In this document: piece by piece, positions 47,994-57,098 of the stretch
Numbering within the stretch: position 1 is the stretch's first letter
Layout of the letters: each line of letters starts with the position of its first letter
Assembly (NCBI RefSeq): GCF_018919265.1
Contig: NZ_JAHLQO010000002.1
Span: 1-64,000, forward strand
Length of the DNA: 64,000 nucleotides
Direction: 5' to 3'
Origin: Peptoniphilus ovalis
GTDB taxonomy: Bacteria > Bacillota > Clostridia > Tissierellales > Peptoniphilaceae
Made by a program: the position numbers and the translations under genes
The notes under the pieces: generated by a model
Database searches by the model: none
What the model was told of the DNA's origin: nothing
The model's input: only the letters and a program-made list of their open reading frames with translations

Positions 47994-49247
47994 ATGACAA
48001 TAGGATATGCTTGTCTAACAGTTGGGGTTTTAAGTGTTAAGTTTAAAACTTGCAGAAAAGACAATGTTACAGATGAAAAATTAATAGAGTTAATAGATTA
48101 TAATTTAGCATCCCTTGAAAATATGTTGGATTATAATATTAAAAATAACATAAAACTTATGAGAATATCTTCAGACATTATACCTTTTGGATCCCATGAG
48201 GTAAATAAAATTAAGTGGTGGGAAATTTTTAGCGACAAGATTTTTGAAATTGGAGAGTTGGCAAAGAATAATGGAATTAGACTTTCAATGCACCCTGGTC
48301 AATACACTGTGATTAATTCTCCTAGAGAAGATGTTGTTGAGAGAGCTTTTAAAGATTTGGAGTATCATAATAGGTTTTTAGATGCGTTAAATTTAGATTC
48401 TACCAATAAAATAATTTTACACATTGGTGGGGCTTATGGCGACAAGATTAAGTCGATTGATAGATTCTGTGAGAATTATCAAAAACTTGATGATGGAATA
48501 AAAGATAGGCTTGTAATAGAAAATGATGACAAGATTTATAATATTTCTGAAGTTTTAGAAATTGGGAATAGACTTAACATTCCCGTTGTTTATGACAATC
48601 TTCACAATGCAGTAAACCCCTATGATGACAAATCTGATGGTTATTATGTAAGAGAAGCTAATAAAACTTGGGGTAAAAAAGATGGTGTGCAAAAGGTGCA
48701 CTATTCTCAGCAAGATAGGGATAAAAAATCTGGCTCACACTCTAGTACAATTGATTTAAGGGAATTTCATGATTATTACAAAGAAGTCTCTGGAGATAAA
48801 ATCGACATTATGCTTGAAGTTAAGGATAAAAATTTATCTGCAGTTAAATGCAATAATTTGGTCGGTAGCAAAAAGATTAAAAAACTTGAAGATGAATGGG
48901 CGAAATATAAGTACTTGGTTCTTGAACATTCGCCTAAGATTTATAATGATATAAGAAATTTGTTAAAAGATAAAAGTTACTATCCGGTGATTGAATTTTA
49001 TGATTTAATTGATGAAGCTTTAAAGATTAAGCTAAGTGCAGGTCATATAGTAAACGCAGCTGAACACATCTGGGGATATTTTAAAGACGGTGAAGATGAG
49101 AAGTCTAGACTTAAATACAAAAGAGAGCTGAAGAAAGTTTCCGAAGGTAAGTCTTCTAATAAATTAAAGAGAATGCTGTTTGAACTTTCTATTATATACA
49201 ATAATAAGTATCTGCTGGAAAGCTTGTATTTTAAGGATATTATTTAA
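47994..49247 (+). CDS. uvsE: UV DNA damage endonuclease UvsE/UvdE
   Basis: The protein has 417 residues. The TIM-barrel core has the family motifs IGYACLTVG, LMRISSDIIPFGSH, LSMHPGQYTVINSP, LHIGGAYGDK, IENDD and VYDNLHNAVNP, which carry the metal ligands. It nicks 5' to UV photoproducts, starting an alternative excision repair. It is somewhat longer than the minimal family at the C-terminus (about 110 extra residues, Lys-rich). The ribosome site GGTGAG lies upstream. It is followed by the SLH-CAP gene. Confidence 0.94.
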   Translation: MTIGYACLTVGVLSVKFKTCRKDNVTDEKLIELIDYNLASLENMLDYNIKNNIKLMRISSDIIPFGSHEVNKIKWWEIFSDKIFEIGELAKNNGIRLSMHPGQYTVINSPREDVVERAFKDLEYHNRFLDALNLDSTNKIILHIGGAYGDKIKSIDRFCENYQKLDDGIKDRLVIENDDKIYNISEVLEIGNRLNIPVVYDNLHNAVNPYDDKSDGYYVREANKTWGKKDGVQKVHYSQQDRDKKSGSHSSTIDLREFHDYYKEVSGDKIDIMLEVKDKNLSAVKCNNLVGSKKIKKLEDEWAKYKYLVLEHSPKIYNDIRNLLKDKSYYPVIEFYDLIDEALKIKLSAGHIVNAAEHIWGYFKDGEDEKSRLKYKRELKKVSEGKSSNKLKRMLFELSIIYNNKYLLESLYFKDII

Positions 49248-49301
49248 ATTATTAAAATTATCTATGATATAATAAATATTATCTAAAGCTAAGGAGGAAA
49301 T

Positions 49302-50597
49302 ATGAAAAAAATATGTAGAGTGCTTGCTCTTGTGCTAGTTTTTGCTGGAGTTTTTCAAGTGATGCCAGTTAGTGCAAATGCAAATGTATCAAAAGATGAG
49401 AAGATAAACACTTTAAAAGAGAGAGGAATTGTAAAGGGATATCCAGATGGAAGTCTTGGACTTGATAAAAACATCAAGCGTTCAGAAATTGCCTCACTTC
49501 TTGTGAATTTAAGTGGAAATGCTGAAATGGCAAAGACTGCTGGAAGTGATGTGTTTAGCGATGTTAAAAAAACTCACTGGGCATATGGAGTAATTGATGT
49601 GGCTTCAAAGCTAGAAAACCAAAAGGGCAATAAGCTTATCAACGGTTATCCAGATGGAACATTTAAACCAGACAATGAAATTACAAATGCTGAAATTATT
49701 AAGATTTTAGTTTCTTTAAAGAAAACTGATTTAACTGAAAAAGATATTGCAGATGCAATTTGGCCAAACTCTTGGGTTTTATGGGGATCTGATGCAAATA
49801 TCATCGGCAAGAGTGCTGGAGTTACAAACTTAAATGTGCGTGATGCTGCAAAGCGTGGAGATGTTTTTGCAATGATTTACAACACAATTTATGATGAAAA
49901 TAAAAATCCAATAACTAATCAATTTAAGTTGGGTGGAAATGCAGTTGTAAACAGCGTGAATACAAGTGCTCAAAATAAAAGTGTTACAAATGAAGTAAAG
50001 AAGGAAGATGGAAAGCTGGACTTAGCAAGCGAAGTTAATGGATTTAACGATGGGAGCAAATTCAATCACTCTGCTTTTGAAAATAAATTTATTGAACTTG
50101 TAAATGCAGACAGAGCGAAGCTTGGACTTCATGCAGTTAAGCTTGGTGGAGACCTTGAAAGAGGAACACTTCAAAGATCTAAGGAGCTTGCAGAAAATGG
50201 AAATATCAGAGTAAATGGAAAGAGCCATGTGAGACTTGATGGTTCATCTTTTGATACTGTACTAGATTATTTACAACCAAGAATAGAATACACAGCAAAG
50301 GGCGAAAATCTTTTGTCAATTCCTGAAAATGTGTATGCAAATGCTTCAAGAGATAATTTAAATATTGCTAAGTCTCCTGGAAAATTAGCAGAAGAATGTT
50401 ATCAAATCTGGTGGAATTCTCCAAATCACAGAGACAATATGATGAATAAGGATTTTGATTATATTTCAGTGAAGATTCAAACAGCTTTAAAGGATGGAGA
50501 CCCTAAGGGACTTTATACAGTTGCAACTACACTTTTTAGAAGTGAGTATGATGGGAATTCTAATACAAGCAATGGAAATGTAAGTCTATTTGAATAA
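49302..50597 (+). CDS. SLH-anchored CAP-domain (SCP/PR1) protein
   Basis: The protein has 431 residues. A signal peptide (residues 1-26, ending VSANA) is followed by two clear SLH modules (GYPDGSLGLDKNIKRSE, then GYPDGTFKPDNEITNAE) and a weaker third (to about 210). A Ser/Asn-rich linker leads to a CAP domain (about 265-425) with SHVRLDG, GENLL and the signature WWNSPNHRDNMM. The protein is exported and tethered to secondary cell-wall polymer through SLH. The role of bacterial CAP domains is not settled. The ribosome site AAGGAGG lies upstream; it is monocistronic with a terminator. Confidence 0.94.
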   Translation: MKKICRVLALVLVFAGVFQVMPVSANANVSKDEKINTLKERGIVKGYPDGSLGLDKNIKRSEIASLLVNLSGNAEMAKTAGSDVFSDVKKTHWAYGVIDVASKLENQKGNKLINGYPDGTFKPDNEITNAEIIKILVSLKKTDLTEKDIADAIWPNSWVLWGSDANIIGKSAGVTNLNVRDAAKRGDVFAMIYNTIYDENKNPITNQFKLGGNAVVNSVNTSAQNKSVTNEVKKEDGKLDLASEVNGFNDGSKFNHSAFENKFIELVNADRAKLGLHAVKLGGDLERGTLQRSKELAENGNIRVNGKSHVRLDGSSFDTVLDYLQPRIEYTAKGENLLSIPENVYANASRDNLNIAKSPGKLAEECYQIWWNSPNHRDNMMNKDFDYISVKIQTALKDGDPKGLYTVATTLFRSEYDGNSNTSNGNVSLFE

Positions 50598-50607
50598 TTT
50601 TAATGAG

Positions 50608-50637
50608 GTGGATGGATTTTTCTATCCACTTTTTTAT
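50608..50637 (+). terminator. Terminator of the SLH-CAP gene
   Basis: The GTGGAT / ATCCAC stem is followed by six Ts. Confidence 0.88.
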
Positions 50638-50646
50638 TATTCTTAT

Positions 50647-50809
50647 GAGGACAGCCCCTTTTAATATTATTAAGTTTCTTTTTAAAAAATTTAATTATCC
50701 CATTTTTTCTATTTATAGATTACAAGGGACAGCCCTCGAAGCTTCATTAGTGGGGACTGCTGCGTGCCTTTGGGTATCCCTGATCGAGTTAGCAAAGGGA
50801 CCGTCCCCA
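50647..50809. repeat. GGACAGCCCC-type repeat elements
   Basis: GAGGACAGCCCC, ~75 AT-rich bases, then AAGGGACAGCCCTCG form one element. It is followed by GGGGACTGCTGCGTGCC and GGGACCGTCCCC. The GGGACTGCTGCGTGCC piece also occurs near 10325 and, inverted and diverged, near 55790. Confidence 0.85.
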
Positions 50810-50859
50810 TTTTTGGGAAAGAAAGAATAATAAAGAGGGCAAAAATAACTAAGCAAGAG

Positions 50860-51110
50860 GGCTGCCTTTTAATGGTAGCGAGATGAGTGTCGAAGACACG
50901 AGATGAGCGGTTTTCACAATGAAAGCGACTGAAAGGAGCTTGAGTTGATGAAAAACCTTATCCAGGGAGCGAATAAAATGCGACTGGATAAGGAGCATTT
51001 TAGAGCGAGTCGGAAATGGTAGCAAATTTTAATTTGCATTCTTAACGCCGATTAATGAGCGTATCAAAATTAGAGGCGATGAAAAACCAACGGCACAGCG
51101 AGGACTGTCC
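50860..51110. repeat. Modular intergenic element, long form
   Basis: It begins GAGGGCTGCCTTTTAATGGT and ends CACAGCGAGGACTGTCC. Three modules follow one another. The first starts GGTAGCGAGATGAG and contains GTGTCGAAGACAC. The second starts GAGCGAATAAAATGCGACTG and has an AAAATGC / GCATTTT stem. The third starts GGTAGCAAATTTTAATTTGC. Shorter forms with only the last one or two modules occur at 25632, 33119, 36238 and 55517. Non-coding; rich in short stems. Confidence 0.88.
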
Positions 51111-51126
51111 GCAAAATTTTTTAAAA

Positions 51127-52167
51127 TCACTCATCTATCTTATTTTCCAAAGCTTCAATAATCTCTCTATAAATATCACGTCTCAACTTATCAGAATCTT
51201 CTCTAATAATTTTAAAATTATTTTTCTCTTCACTATTCCAAAAATCTCTTGCTTCAATCCAAGCTGCATTATCTTCACTGAGAAAAACTTTTTTAAACTC
51301 CGCATCTATTTCAAGGGTGTCTTTATCTAAACTTTCCCTATACTCACTTGGTGATCTGCCAAAACTTTCCTTAAAAGCTTTGTTAAATGCTCTCACATTT
51401 GCAAATCCATGCTCTAAGGCGATGTCAGTAATTTTCTTCTCGCTTTGTTTTAAATCTTTTGTCGCCATGGAAAGTCTCTTTCTCAAGAGATATTCTGTAA
51501 ATGTAACCCCCACAGACTCGCTAAATATTTCTGATGTATAATTTGGATGATATCCCGCAAGTTTTGCCAAGTCATTTAAATTAATTTTCTTTTTATAATT
51601 TTTATCCAAATAATCGATAAGCTTTCTAATATTTTCATCTTTGTTGTTAGAATTTTTATCTTCAATTAACACTTCTGTTAATTCTGCAAAATTTTCAATG
51701 GATTCAAATAAAATTTTCTCTGTGGCTTGATTTCTCTTTAATACATTTGCTAGATTTTCGCAAGAAAAGGAATCAACAATATCTGCAAAACTTTTTTTAA
51801 TTGTTTTTGCAGCTTTGCTATTTCTTGAAAATTCATCTGTAGCCATATTCCATCGATATTTGTCCCTATTTTCATAGTATAAATCTAAAATTTTTGGATT
51901 GAAATGAAGTACTAGGGCAATTGTTCCCTTTTCTTTGGAAAGTGTAGCATGACCAGAGTTGGAATCTATAAAGCAAATATCTCCTTTTGATAATCTATAA
52001 ACTTTGCCATCATAGCAAGCTTCGAGCTTACCAGAAAGAACTACAAGACATTCCACATCATCGTGCCAATTGTAATTAAATGCACCAACGTAATAGGCGT
52101 AACATTCAATTTTATATTTTTTATTTGTATCCCCTACTAAATAATAGGAATAATTTAACTCTCTCAT
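51127..52167 (-). CDS. AraC-family transcriptional regulator
   Basis: The protein has 346 residues from the ATG that follows GAGGTATATT at the right distance; an earlier in-frame start would add 12 residues and overlap that site. The N-terminal cupin-like ligand domain (about 1-130; NWHDDVECLVVLSGKL, GDICFIDSN) is followed by the AraC double helix-turn-helix (about 190-290; INLNDLAKLAGYHPNYTSEIF, ITDIALEHGFANVRAFNKAFKESFGRSPSEYR). A ~55-residue tail beyond the HTH is unusual. It diverges from the permease-tartrate dehydratase operon and is the best candidate for its regulator. Confidence 0.93.
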   Translation of the reverse strand: MRELNYSYYLVGDTNKKYKIECYAYYVGAFNYNWHDDVECLVVLSGKLEACYDGKVYRLSKGDICFIDSNSGHATLSKEKGTIALVLHFNPKILDLYYENRDKYRWNMATDEFSRNSKAAKTIKKSFADIVDSFSCENLANVLKRNQATEKILFESIENFAELTEVLIEDKNSNNKDENIRKLIDYLDKNYKKKINLNDLAKLAGYHPNYTSEIFSESVGVTFTEYLLRKRLSMATKDLKQSEKKITDIALEHGFANVRAFNKAFKESFGRSPSEYRESLDKDTLEIDAEFKKVFLSEDNAAWIEARDFWNSEEKNNFKIIREDSDKLRRDIYREIIEALENKIDE

Positions 52168-52224
52168 AATATACCTCATGCTTATTTTATCATAAATAAA
52201 CAAAATTTATTTGTTTTAGTGGAA

Positions 52225-52314
52225 GAGGACAGCCCCTTTTAAAATATTTAAATTTAATTTTAATAAATTTATAAAAAGATTAATTCTTCTCATTAACGAC
52301 AAGGGACAGCCCTC
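52225..52314. repeat. Single ~90-bp GGACAGCCCC element
   Basis: GAGGACAGCCCCTTTT, ~60 AT-rich bases, then CGACAAGGGACAGCCCTC: a complete single unit of the family. It lies in the regulatory gap between the AraC gene and the permease. The rest of this gap (to 52635) is AT-rich with no supported gene. Confidence 0.88.
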
Positions 52315-52635
52315 AAGAAGATTCAATCTTCTGCTTAATTAAAAAATTCAACAATTATATTTTTCCTAATCTGAATTTCTTACCATGTTAATTTTTCAGA
52401 TTTTATTTTTATTAAATTTCAAATAAAATAATCAGAAAATCTCAATGCAATCGCCTTATTCCAATAAATCCTATTTGTAAAATCTTCAGATTTATTCCCG
52501 TGAATTCTAAATTATTTTGTCGTCTCATCAAATTAAATTTACTTTCACAGACTAAAATCTCCTTAAAATTTGAGTAGTTTATATTTTTCTATTCCCATAT
52601 AATTACATCAATACATAAAAAGAGGGGATGAATTT

Positions 52636-53910
52636 ATGAGTACAACTACAATTACAATTGGATTTTTATTATTTGCAGTGATAATGTTTGCATTAGAGAA
52701 AATTCCACTATGGGTTACTGCAATGATAGTGGCAGTAGGACTTGCCGTTACAGGTGTTCTTGATCCTAAAGATGCCTTTGCAGGTTTTACAGATACAAAT
52801 GTATTATTATTTATAGCAATGTTTATAATTGGAGCTGCATTTTTTGAAACTGGAATGGCACAAAAGGTTGGGGGACTAGTTACAAAATTTGCAAAGACAG
52901 AAAGACAACTAATCGCAGCAGTTATGATTATAACTGGACTAATGTCAGGCATTTTATCTAACACTGGTACTGCGGCAGTTTTAATTCCAGTTCTTATTGG
53001 GATTTCACAATCAACGGGAATTAATCGTTCAAAGATTTTACTTCCACTAGTTTTTGCAGCAGCAATGGGTGGAAATTTAAGTTTAATCGGTGCTCCGGGC
53101 AATATGATTGCTCAATCGGCACTTGAAGGAATTAATATGGAGTTCGGATTTTTTGAATATGCAAAGGTAGGTATGCCTGTTCTAATTGTGGGAATTATAT
53201 TCTTTATTACAGTTGGATACAAACTTCTTCCAGAGCACGATAACAGTTCCTCTGAAGATTCAATTTATTCAGAAGAAAAATCTTACGAAGATGTACCTGA
53301 ATGGAAGCAATGGGCATCTCTTATAGTTTTAATTCTTACAGTTCTTGCAATGGTATTTGAAAAGCAAATTGGTATCAAACTTTTCGTATCAGCATGGATT
53401 GGAGCACTTGCTCTTGTAGTTTTAAAAGTTATATCAAGTGCAGATGCTATTAAATCAATTGACATGAACACAATACTACTTTTTGTAGGTTCTCTTGCTC
53501 TTGCAAATGCACTACAAGAAACTGGAACTGGTGAATTAATTGCCAATGCAATTGTTTCAAGACTTGGTGAAAATCCATCACCGACTGCACTTCTTATAAT
53601 TATCTTTATAATTTGTGCAACACTTACAAACTTTATGTCAAATACAGCGACAACAGCTCTCATGGTTCCGATTTCGCTTTCAATTTCACAGGCAATTGGA
53701 GCAGATCCTAGAGCAGTTTTAATGGCAACAGTTATAGCAGGTTCAATGGCTTATGCAACGCCTATTGGAATGCCTGCAAACACAATGGTTTATAACATTG
53801 GAGGATATAAGTTTAATGATTATGTAAAGGCTGGACTTCCACTTATAATTATATGTGGAGCAGTTGCATTAATTTTACTTCCAATCTTGTTCCCATTTTT
53901 CCCAAATTAA
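52636..53910 (+). CDS. SLC13-family (DASS) dicarboxylate/anion permease
   Basis: The protein has 424 residues and about 11-12 membrane helices. The paired Ser-Asn-Thr motifs of the substrate and sodium sites are present in both halves: SNTGTAAVLIPVL (about residue 114) and SNTATTALMVPISL (about 336). The family carries dicarboxylates, citrate or sulfate with sodium or by exchange. Being first in an operon with ttdA-ttdB, tartrate (or another C4 dicarboxylate) is the likely substrate. The ribosome site is GAGGGGA. ttdA starts 30 bases downstream. Confidence 0.92.
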   Translation: MSTTTITIGFLLFAVIMFALEKIPLWVTAMIVAVGLAVTGVLDPKDAFAGFTDTNVLLFIAMFIIGAAFFETGMAQKVGGLVTKFAKTERQLIAAVMIITGLMSGILSNTGTAAVLIPVLIGISQSTGINRSKILLPLVFAAAMGGNLSLIGAPGNMIAQSALEGINMEFGFFEYAKVGMPVLIVGIIFFITVGYKLLPEHDNSSSEDSIYSEEKSYEDVPEWKQWASLIVLILTVLAMVFEKQIGIKLFVSAWIGALALVVLKVISSADAIKSIDMNTILLFVGSLALANALQETGTGELIANAIVSRLGENPSPTALLIIIFIICATLTNFMSNTATTALMVPISLSISQAIGADPRAVLMATVIAGSMAYATPIGMPANTMVYNIGGYKFNDYVKAGLPLIIICGAVALILLPILFPFFPN

Positions 53911-53939
53911 GATTTTATTATTAATGTTAGGAGTTAGAT

Positions 53940-54839
53940 ATGAATAAAGAAATGTTACAAGAAAAATTAGTAGAAAACATGGCGGCCTTTGTTGGACTTG
54001 TGAGCATGAAACTTCCAAAAGATGTTGAAGACAAATTACATGAACTTTCTGAAAAGGAAACAAGCCCACTTGCAAAGACAATCTACGAAACAATGAAGAA
54101 AAATCAAGACCTTGCATGGGAAATGAAAAGACCTAGCTGTCAAGACACAGGAGTGCTACAATTCTTCTGTGAAGTTGGAGAAAACTTCCCACTTAGAGCA
54201 AATCTTGAAGAACTTCTAAAAGAAGCAACTTATAAAGCGACAATGGAAACTCCACTTAGACACAATAGTGTAGAGACTTTCCAAGAATACAACACAGGCA
54301 AAAATGTTGGTAACGGAACACCTACTGTCTTTGTTAAGATGGTTCCTGATTCAAACAAAGCTAAGATTTACACTTACATGGCAGGTGGTGGATGTTCACT
54401 TCCAGGAGCAGGTGTAACTCTAATGCCGGGCGAAGGATACGAAGCAGTTGTGAAATTTATCCTAGACAGAATGACTTCCTATGGACTTAATGCATGTCCG
54501 CCACTTCTTGTGGGAGTTGGAATAGGAACTTCTATTGAAACAGCAGCAATGAATTCAAAACTTGCTCTTATGAGAGAAGTTGGATCACATAATGAAGACG
54601 AAAGAGCAAGAGACTTAGAAGAAAGACTTGCAGAAGGAATTAATAAAATTGGAATTGGACCACAAGGTTTTGGAGGAGAAAATTCAGTAATGGGAGTTAA
54701 TATAGTAAACACTGCAAGACACCCAAGCGTTCTTTCTGTTGCTCTAAATGTTGGATGCTGGTCACATAGAAGAGGACTTATTGAATTAGATGAAGAAATG
54801 AATTACAAAATATTAAGTCATGAGGGGATAGAATTATGA
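53940..54839 (+). CDS. ttdA: L(+)-tartrate dehydratase alpha subunit
   Basis: The protein has 299 residues, close to E. coli TtdA. The three cysteines that hold the 4Fe-4S cluster are in [17 protein letters not shown] and [33 protein letters not shown] and [11 protein letters not shown] match TtdA/class I fumarase alpha. With the beta subunit it dehydrates L-tartrate to oxaloacetate; the closely related fumarase activity cannot be excluded from sequence. The cluster is oxygen-labile, fitting an anaerobe. It overlaps ttdB by 4 bases. Confidence 0.92.
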   Translation: MNKEMLQEKLVENMAAFVGLVSMKLPKDVEDKLHELSEKETSPLAKTIYETMKKNQDLAWEMKRPSCQDTGVLQFFCEVGENFPLRANLEELLKEATYKATMETPLRHNSVETFQEYNTGKNVGNGTPTVFVKMVPDSNKAKIYTYMAGGGCSLPGAGVTLMPGEGYEAVVKFILDRMTSYGLNACPPLLVGVGIGTSIETAAMNSKLALMREVGSHNEDERARDLEERLAEGINKIGIGPQGFGGENSVMGVNIVNTARHPSVLSVALNVGCWSHRRGLIELDEEMNYKILSHEGIEL

Positions 54840-55444
54840 GTAAAAAAGTTTTAACTACACCAATCTCTGCAGATGATATAAAAGATTTAAAAGTTGGAGA
54901 TATAATTTATTTAACTGGAAGAATGGTAACTTGTCGTGATGTTGCTCATAGAAGAGTAATTGAAGAAGGGCTTGAACTTCCAGTAGATGTAAAAGACAAA
55001 GCAATTCTACACGCTGGACCAATTATTCAAGAAACTGAAGATGGATATGAAATGGTATCTGTTGGACCAACTACTTCAATGAGAATGGAAAAATTCGAAG
55101 AAGAATTTATCAAAGAAACTGGAGTAAGGGTGATTATTGGAAAAGGTGGAATGGGCGAAGGCACAGCAAGAGGCTGTAGAGACAACAAGGCAATTCATGT
55201 TGTAATCCCTGCAGGTAATGCAGTTTGGGCAGCAACTAGAGTTAAGAAAATTGTAGACGCTCAGTGGAAAGACCTTGGAATGCCTGAGACACTTTGGGTT
55301 TGCGATGTAGAAGAATTTGGACCACTTATTGTATCAATTGATAGCGAAGGAAATAATATTTTTGAGATTAATAAAGTTGAGTACAATAAGAGAAAAGATA
55401 AAGTATACGAAGACATTATTGAAAATGTTCATTATATAAAATAG
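54836..55444 (+). CDS. ttdB: L(+)-tartrate dehydratase beta subunit
   Basis: The protein has 202 residues, as for E. coli Ttd[52 protein letters not shown] and [15 protein letters not shown] follow TtdB closely, and it ends in the shared HVHYIK-like NVHYIK. It forms the swivelling half of the dehydratase active site. The separate alpha and beta chains, the overlap and the nearby permease make a compact catabolic operon. Confidence 0.92.
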   Translation: MSKKVLTTPISADDIKDLKVGDIIYLTGRMVTCRDVAHRRVIEEGLELPVDVKDKAILHAGPIIQETEDGYEMVSVGPTTSMRMEKFEEEFIKETGVRVIIGKGGMGEGTARGCRDNKAIHVVIPAGNAVWAATRVKKIVDAQWKDLGMPETLWVCDVEEFGPLIVSIDSEGNNIFEINKVEYNKRKDKVYEDIIENVHYIK

Positions 55445-55466
55445 CAAAATAGTTAGCATAATATAG

Positions 55467-55506
55467 AAGGTGGAGATTGTCTTAGGATGATCTCTACTTT
55501 TTTTAT
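55467..55506 (+). terminator. Terminator of the ttd operon
   Basis: The GTGGAGAT / ATCTCTAC stem (one wobble) with a twelve-base loop is followed by seven Ts. Confidence 0.85.
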
Positions 55507-55514
55507 TTGCCGCT

Positions 55515-55674
55515 GGAGGGCTGCCCTTTAATGGTAGCGAATAAAATGCGACTGGATAAGGAGCATTTTAAAGCGAGTCGGAAATGGTAGCAAATTTTAA
55601 TTTACATTCTTTACGCCGATTAATGAGCGTAGCGAAATTAGAGGCAATGAAGAACCAACGGCACAGCGATGGGT
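55515..55674. repeat. Modular intergenic element, medium form
   Basis: GGAGGGCTGCCC, TTTAATGGTAGCGAATAAAA, GCGACTGGATAAGGAGCATT, GCGAGTCGG, GGTAGCAAATTTTAATTT, then CCAACGGCACAGCGATGG: the last two modules of the 50860 long form, with a diverged right end. Confidence 0.88.
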
Positions 55675-55684
55675 GTAAATAAGG

Positions 55685-55822
55685 AAAAGGGCTGTCCCTT
55701 GCCTTCATTTTGAAGTTTTTTCTTAATTATAAATAAATAAGCGAGAAATTTTTTCAATAAAAAGGGGCTGTCCTTTGCTTTTAATGGGCTTGGGATACTC
55801 CACAGTGCATGCAGCAGTACCA
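55685..55822. repeat. GGGCTGTCC repeat element with inverted GCTGC hairpin
   Basis: AAAAGGGCTGTCCCTTGCC, ~70 AT-rich bases, AAAGGGGCTGTCCTTTGC, then GGGATACTCCACAGTGCATG, an inverted relative of the GGGACTGCTGCGTGCC piece. The rest of the gap to 55965 has no supported gene. Confidence 0.82.
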
Positions 55823-55965
55823 ATATGTTGAGTTATTAATTAAAAAAACATTTTAGAGATAAAAATATTTAATAATAATCACACACTATTTTCACAAGGT
55901 ACCATTAATTTTACTCACACATCAAAATATTATATAATTTAATTATTCTAAAAAGAAGGTATATT

Positions 55966-56898
55966 ATGAATAAGTTTAAAAAAATTTTATTAGTTCTCAC
56001 TTTAGTATTTGTTGTAGTTGCGGGATACTTTCTAAAAAATTATGGGCCAAATTTTGGAATTTATATATTCCCTCCTTCAGTAGAAGAATATGTAAATAAA
56101 GCTCTAAGAAATATGGACAATGGAATAAATGCAAATACAGAAGAATGGAAAAAAGAAAGGCAGAGAGTTTTAGAAAAGTCCAAGGAATTTAAAAAATTAA
56201 AAGATTCTCACGACACTTTAGAAGAAGCCATTAAAGTTGCAGGTGGCAAACACTCTTTTATTATAAGACCAGTGGTGGCAAATAAAAGTGCAAAAAATAT
56301 AAAGTACCCACTTACACAAATGCTAGAAGAAGAAATACTTTACATTAAACTTCCGCCAATAATGCTTGGAACTGGAGAAGAAAATCAAAAGTATGTAAAT
56401 ACTGTGGCAAGTGAAATTGACAAGGAAAATTACAAGGGCATTGTCGTCGATTTAAGACATAACACTGGTGGAGATATGTATCCAATGATTGCATCTATTG
56501 CTTCTCTTTTACCTGATAGAACAATTTTAGAATTTAAAAATTCTGTGGGTCAAAAAACTCCAATTAAAATTAAAGAGGGTCAATTTAAATATTTAAGTGT
56601 TTCTGATAAAAAAATTAACAATGTTCCAGTTGCAGTTTTAATTGATAAAATGACTGGAAGCTCAGGAGAGATAACTGCACTTGCTCTTAAAAATATTGAG
56701 GGAGTTAAATTTTTTGGAGAGGATTCTGCAGGTTACACTTCAGTTAATTCCACTTTTAATCTATACGATAATTTGATGTTATTTCTTACAACAGCAAGCA
56801 TAGTTGACAATAATGGAAAAGAATATTTAAATGAGAAAATAAAGCCAGATGTTTATACAAATAATGCTATAAGAGAAGCTTACTACTGGTTGAAGTAA
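55966..56898 (+). CDS. S41 family peptidase-like exported protein
   Basis: The protein has 310 residues with an N-terminal signal anchor (residues 5-24). The C-terminal half has the S41 core: GIVVDLRHNTGGDMYPM, VPVAVLIDKMTGSSGEITALAL (nucleophile Ser in SSGE) and FFGEDSAGYTS. There is no PDZ domain, so it resembles the short tail-specific or tricorn-like S41 proteins. It is probably an extracytoplasmic serine peptidase with unknown substrate. A typical catalytic lysine is not obvious, so activity is uncertain. It is monocistronic with its own terminator. Confidence 0.88.
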   Translation: MNKFKKILLVLTLVFVVVAGYFLKNYGPNFGIYIFPPSVEEYVNKALRNMDNGINANTEEWKKERQRVLEKSKEFKKLKDSHDTLEEAIKVAGGKHSFIIRPVVANKSAKNIKYPLTQMLEEEILYIKLPPIMLGTGEENQKYVNTVASEIDKENYKGIVVDLRHNTGGDMYPMIASIASLLPDRTILEFKNSVGQKTPIKIKEGQFKYLSVSDKKINNVPVAVLIDKMTGSSGEITALALKNIEGVKFFGEDSAGYTSVNSTFNLYDNLMLFLTTASIVDNNGKEYLNEKIKPDVYTNNAIREAYYWLK

Positions 56899-56904
56899 AT
56901 TTTA

Positions 56905-56936
56905 GGAACGGTTTGTTAAAAGACCGTTCTTTTTTA
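56905..56936 (+). terminator. Terminator of the S41 gene
   Basis: The GAACGGT / ACCGTTC stem is followed by six Ts. Confidence 0.9.
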
Positions 56937-57004
56937 TTGTTATAAAAAATTTGGATTCACATCAAAAGACTATCTCCTTACTAAAAAATAAAACTTATAA
57001 AAGC

Positions 57005-57025
57005 AAATGAGAATCATTGACATTT
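57005..57025 (+). promoter_or_regulatory. Zur/Fur-type operator 1
   Basis: A 21-bp palindrome: half AAATGNNAAT, a central C, then the mirror ATTNNCATTT. It shares the AAAT/AAT/ATT/ATTT framework of the B. subtilis Zur box. It covers the -35 hexamer of the transporter promoter, as expected for repression. Confidence 0.75.
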
Positions 57026-57045
57026 AACAAAAATAAGAATATAAT
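57017..57045 (+). promoter_or_regulatory. Promoter of the metal-transport operon
   Basis: Perfect consensus TTGACA and TATAAT separated by exactly 17 bp, the strongest sigma-A promoter in the window. It is flanked by two operators, so tight repression under metal-replete conditions is expected. Confidence 0.9.
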
Positions 57046-57054
57046 TCACAAAGT

Positions 57055-57075
57055 AAATGGAAATCATTAGCATTA
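57055..57075 (+). promoter_or_regulatory. Zur/Fur-type operator 2
   Basis: Same pattern as operator 1 (AAATGNNAAT, C, ATTNNCATTA), exactly 50 bp downstream and over the transcription start region. The spacing is close to five helical turns. Confidence 0.72.
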
Positions 57076-57098
57076 TTATTTAAAATTTTGGAGGTATT

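Noticed and set aside
50603-50830. Plus-strand ORF after the SLH-CAP gene
   Set aside because: It starts before the gene's terminator hairpin and runs through it into repeat elements; not a plausible protein.
52608-53102. Minus-strand ORF of 164 codons opposite the SLC13 permease
   Set aside because: Antisense of a membrane-protein gene with strong domain evidence; no ribosome site.
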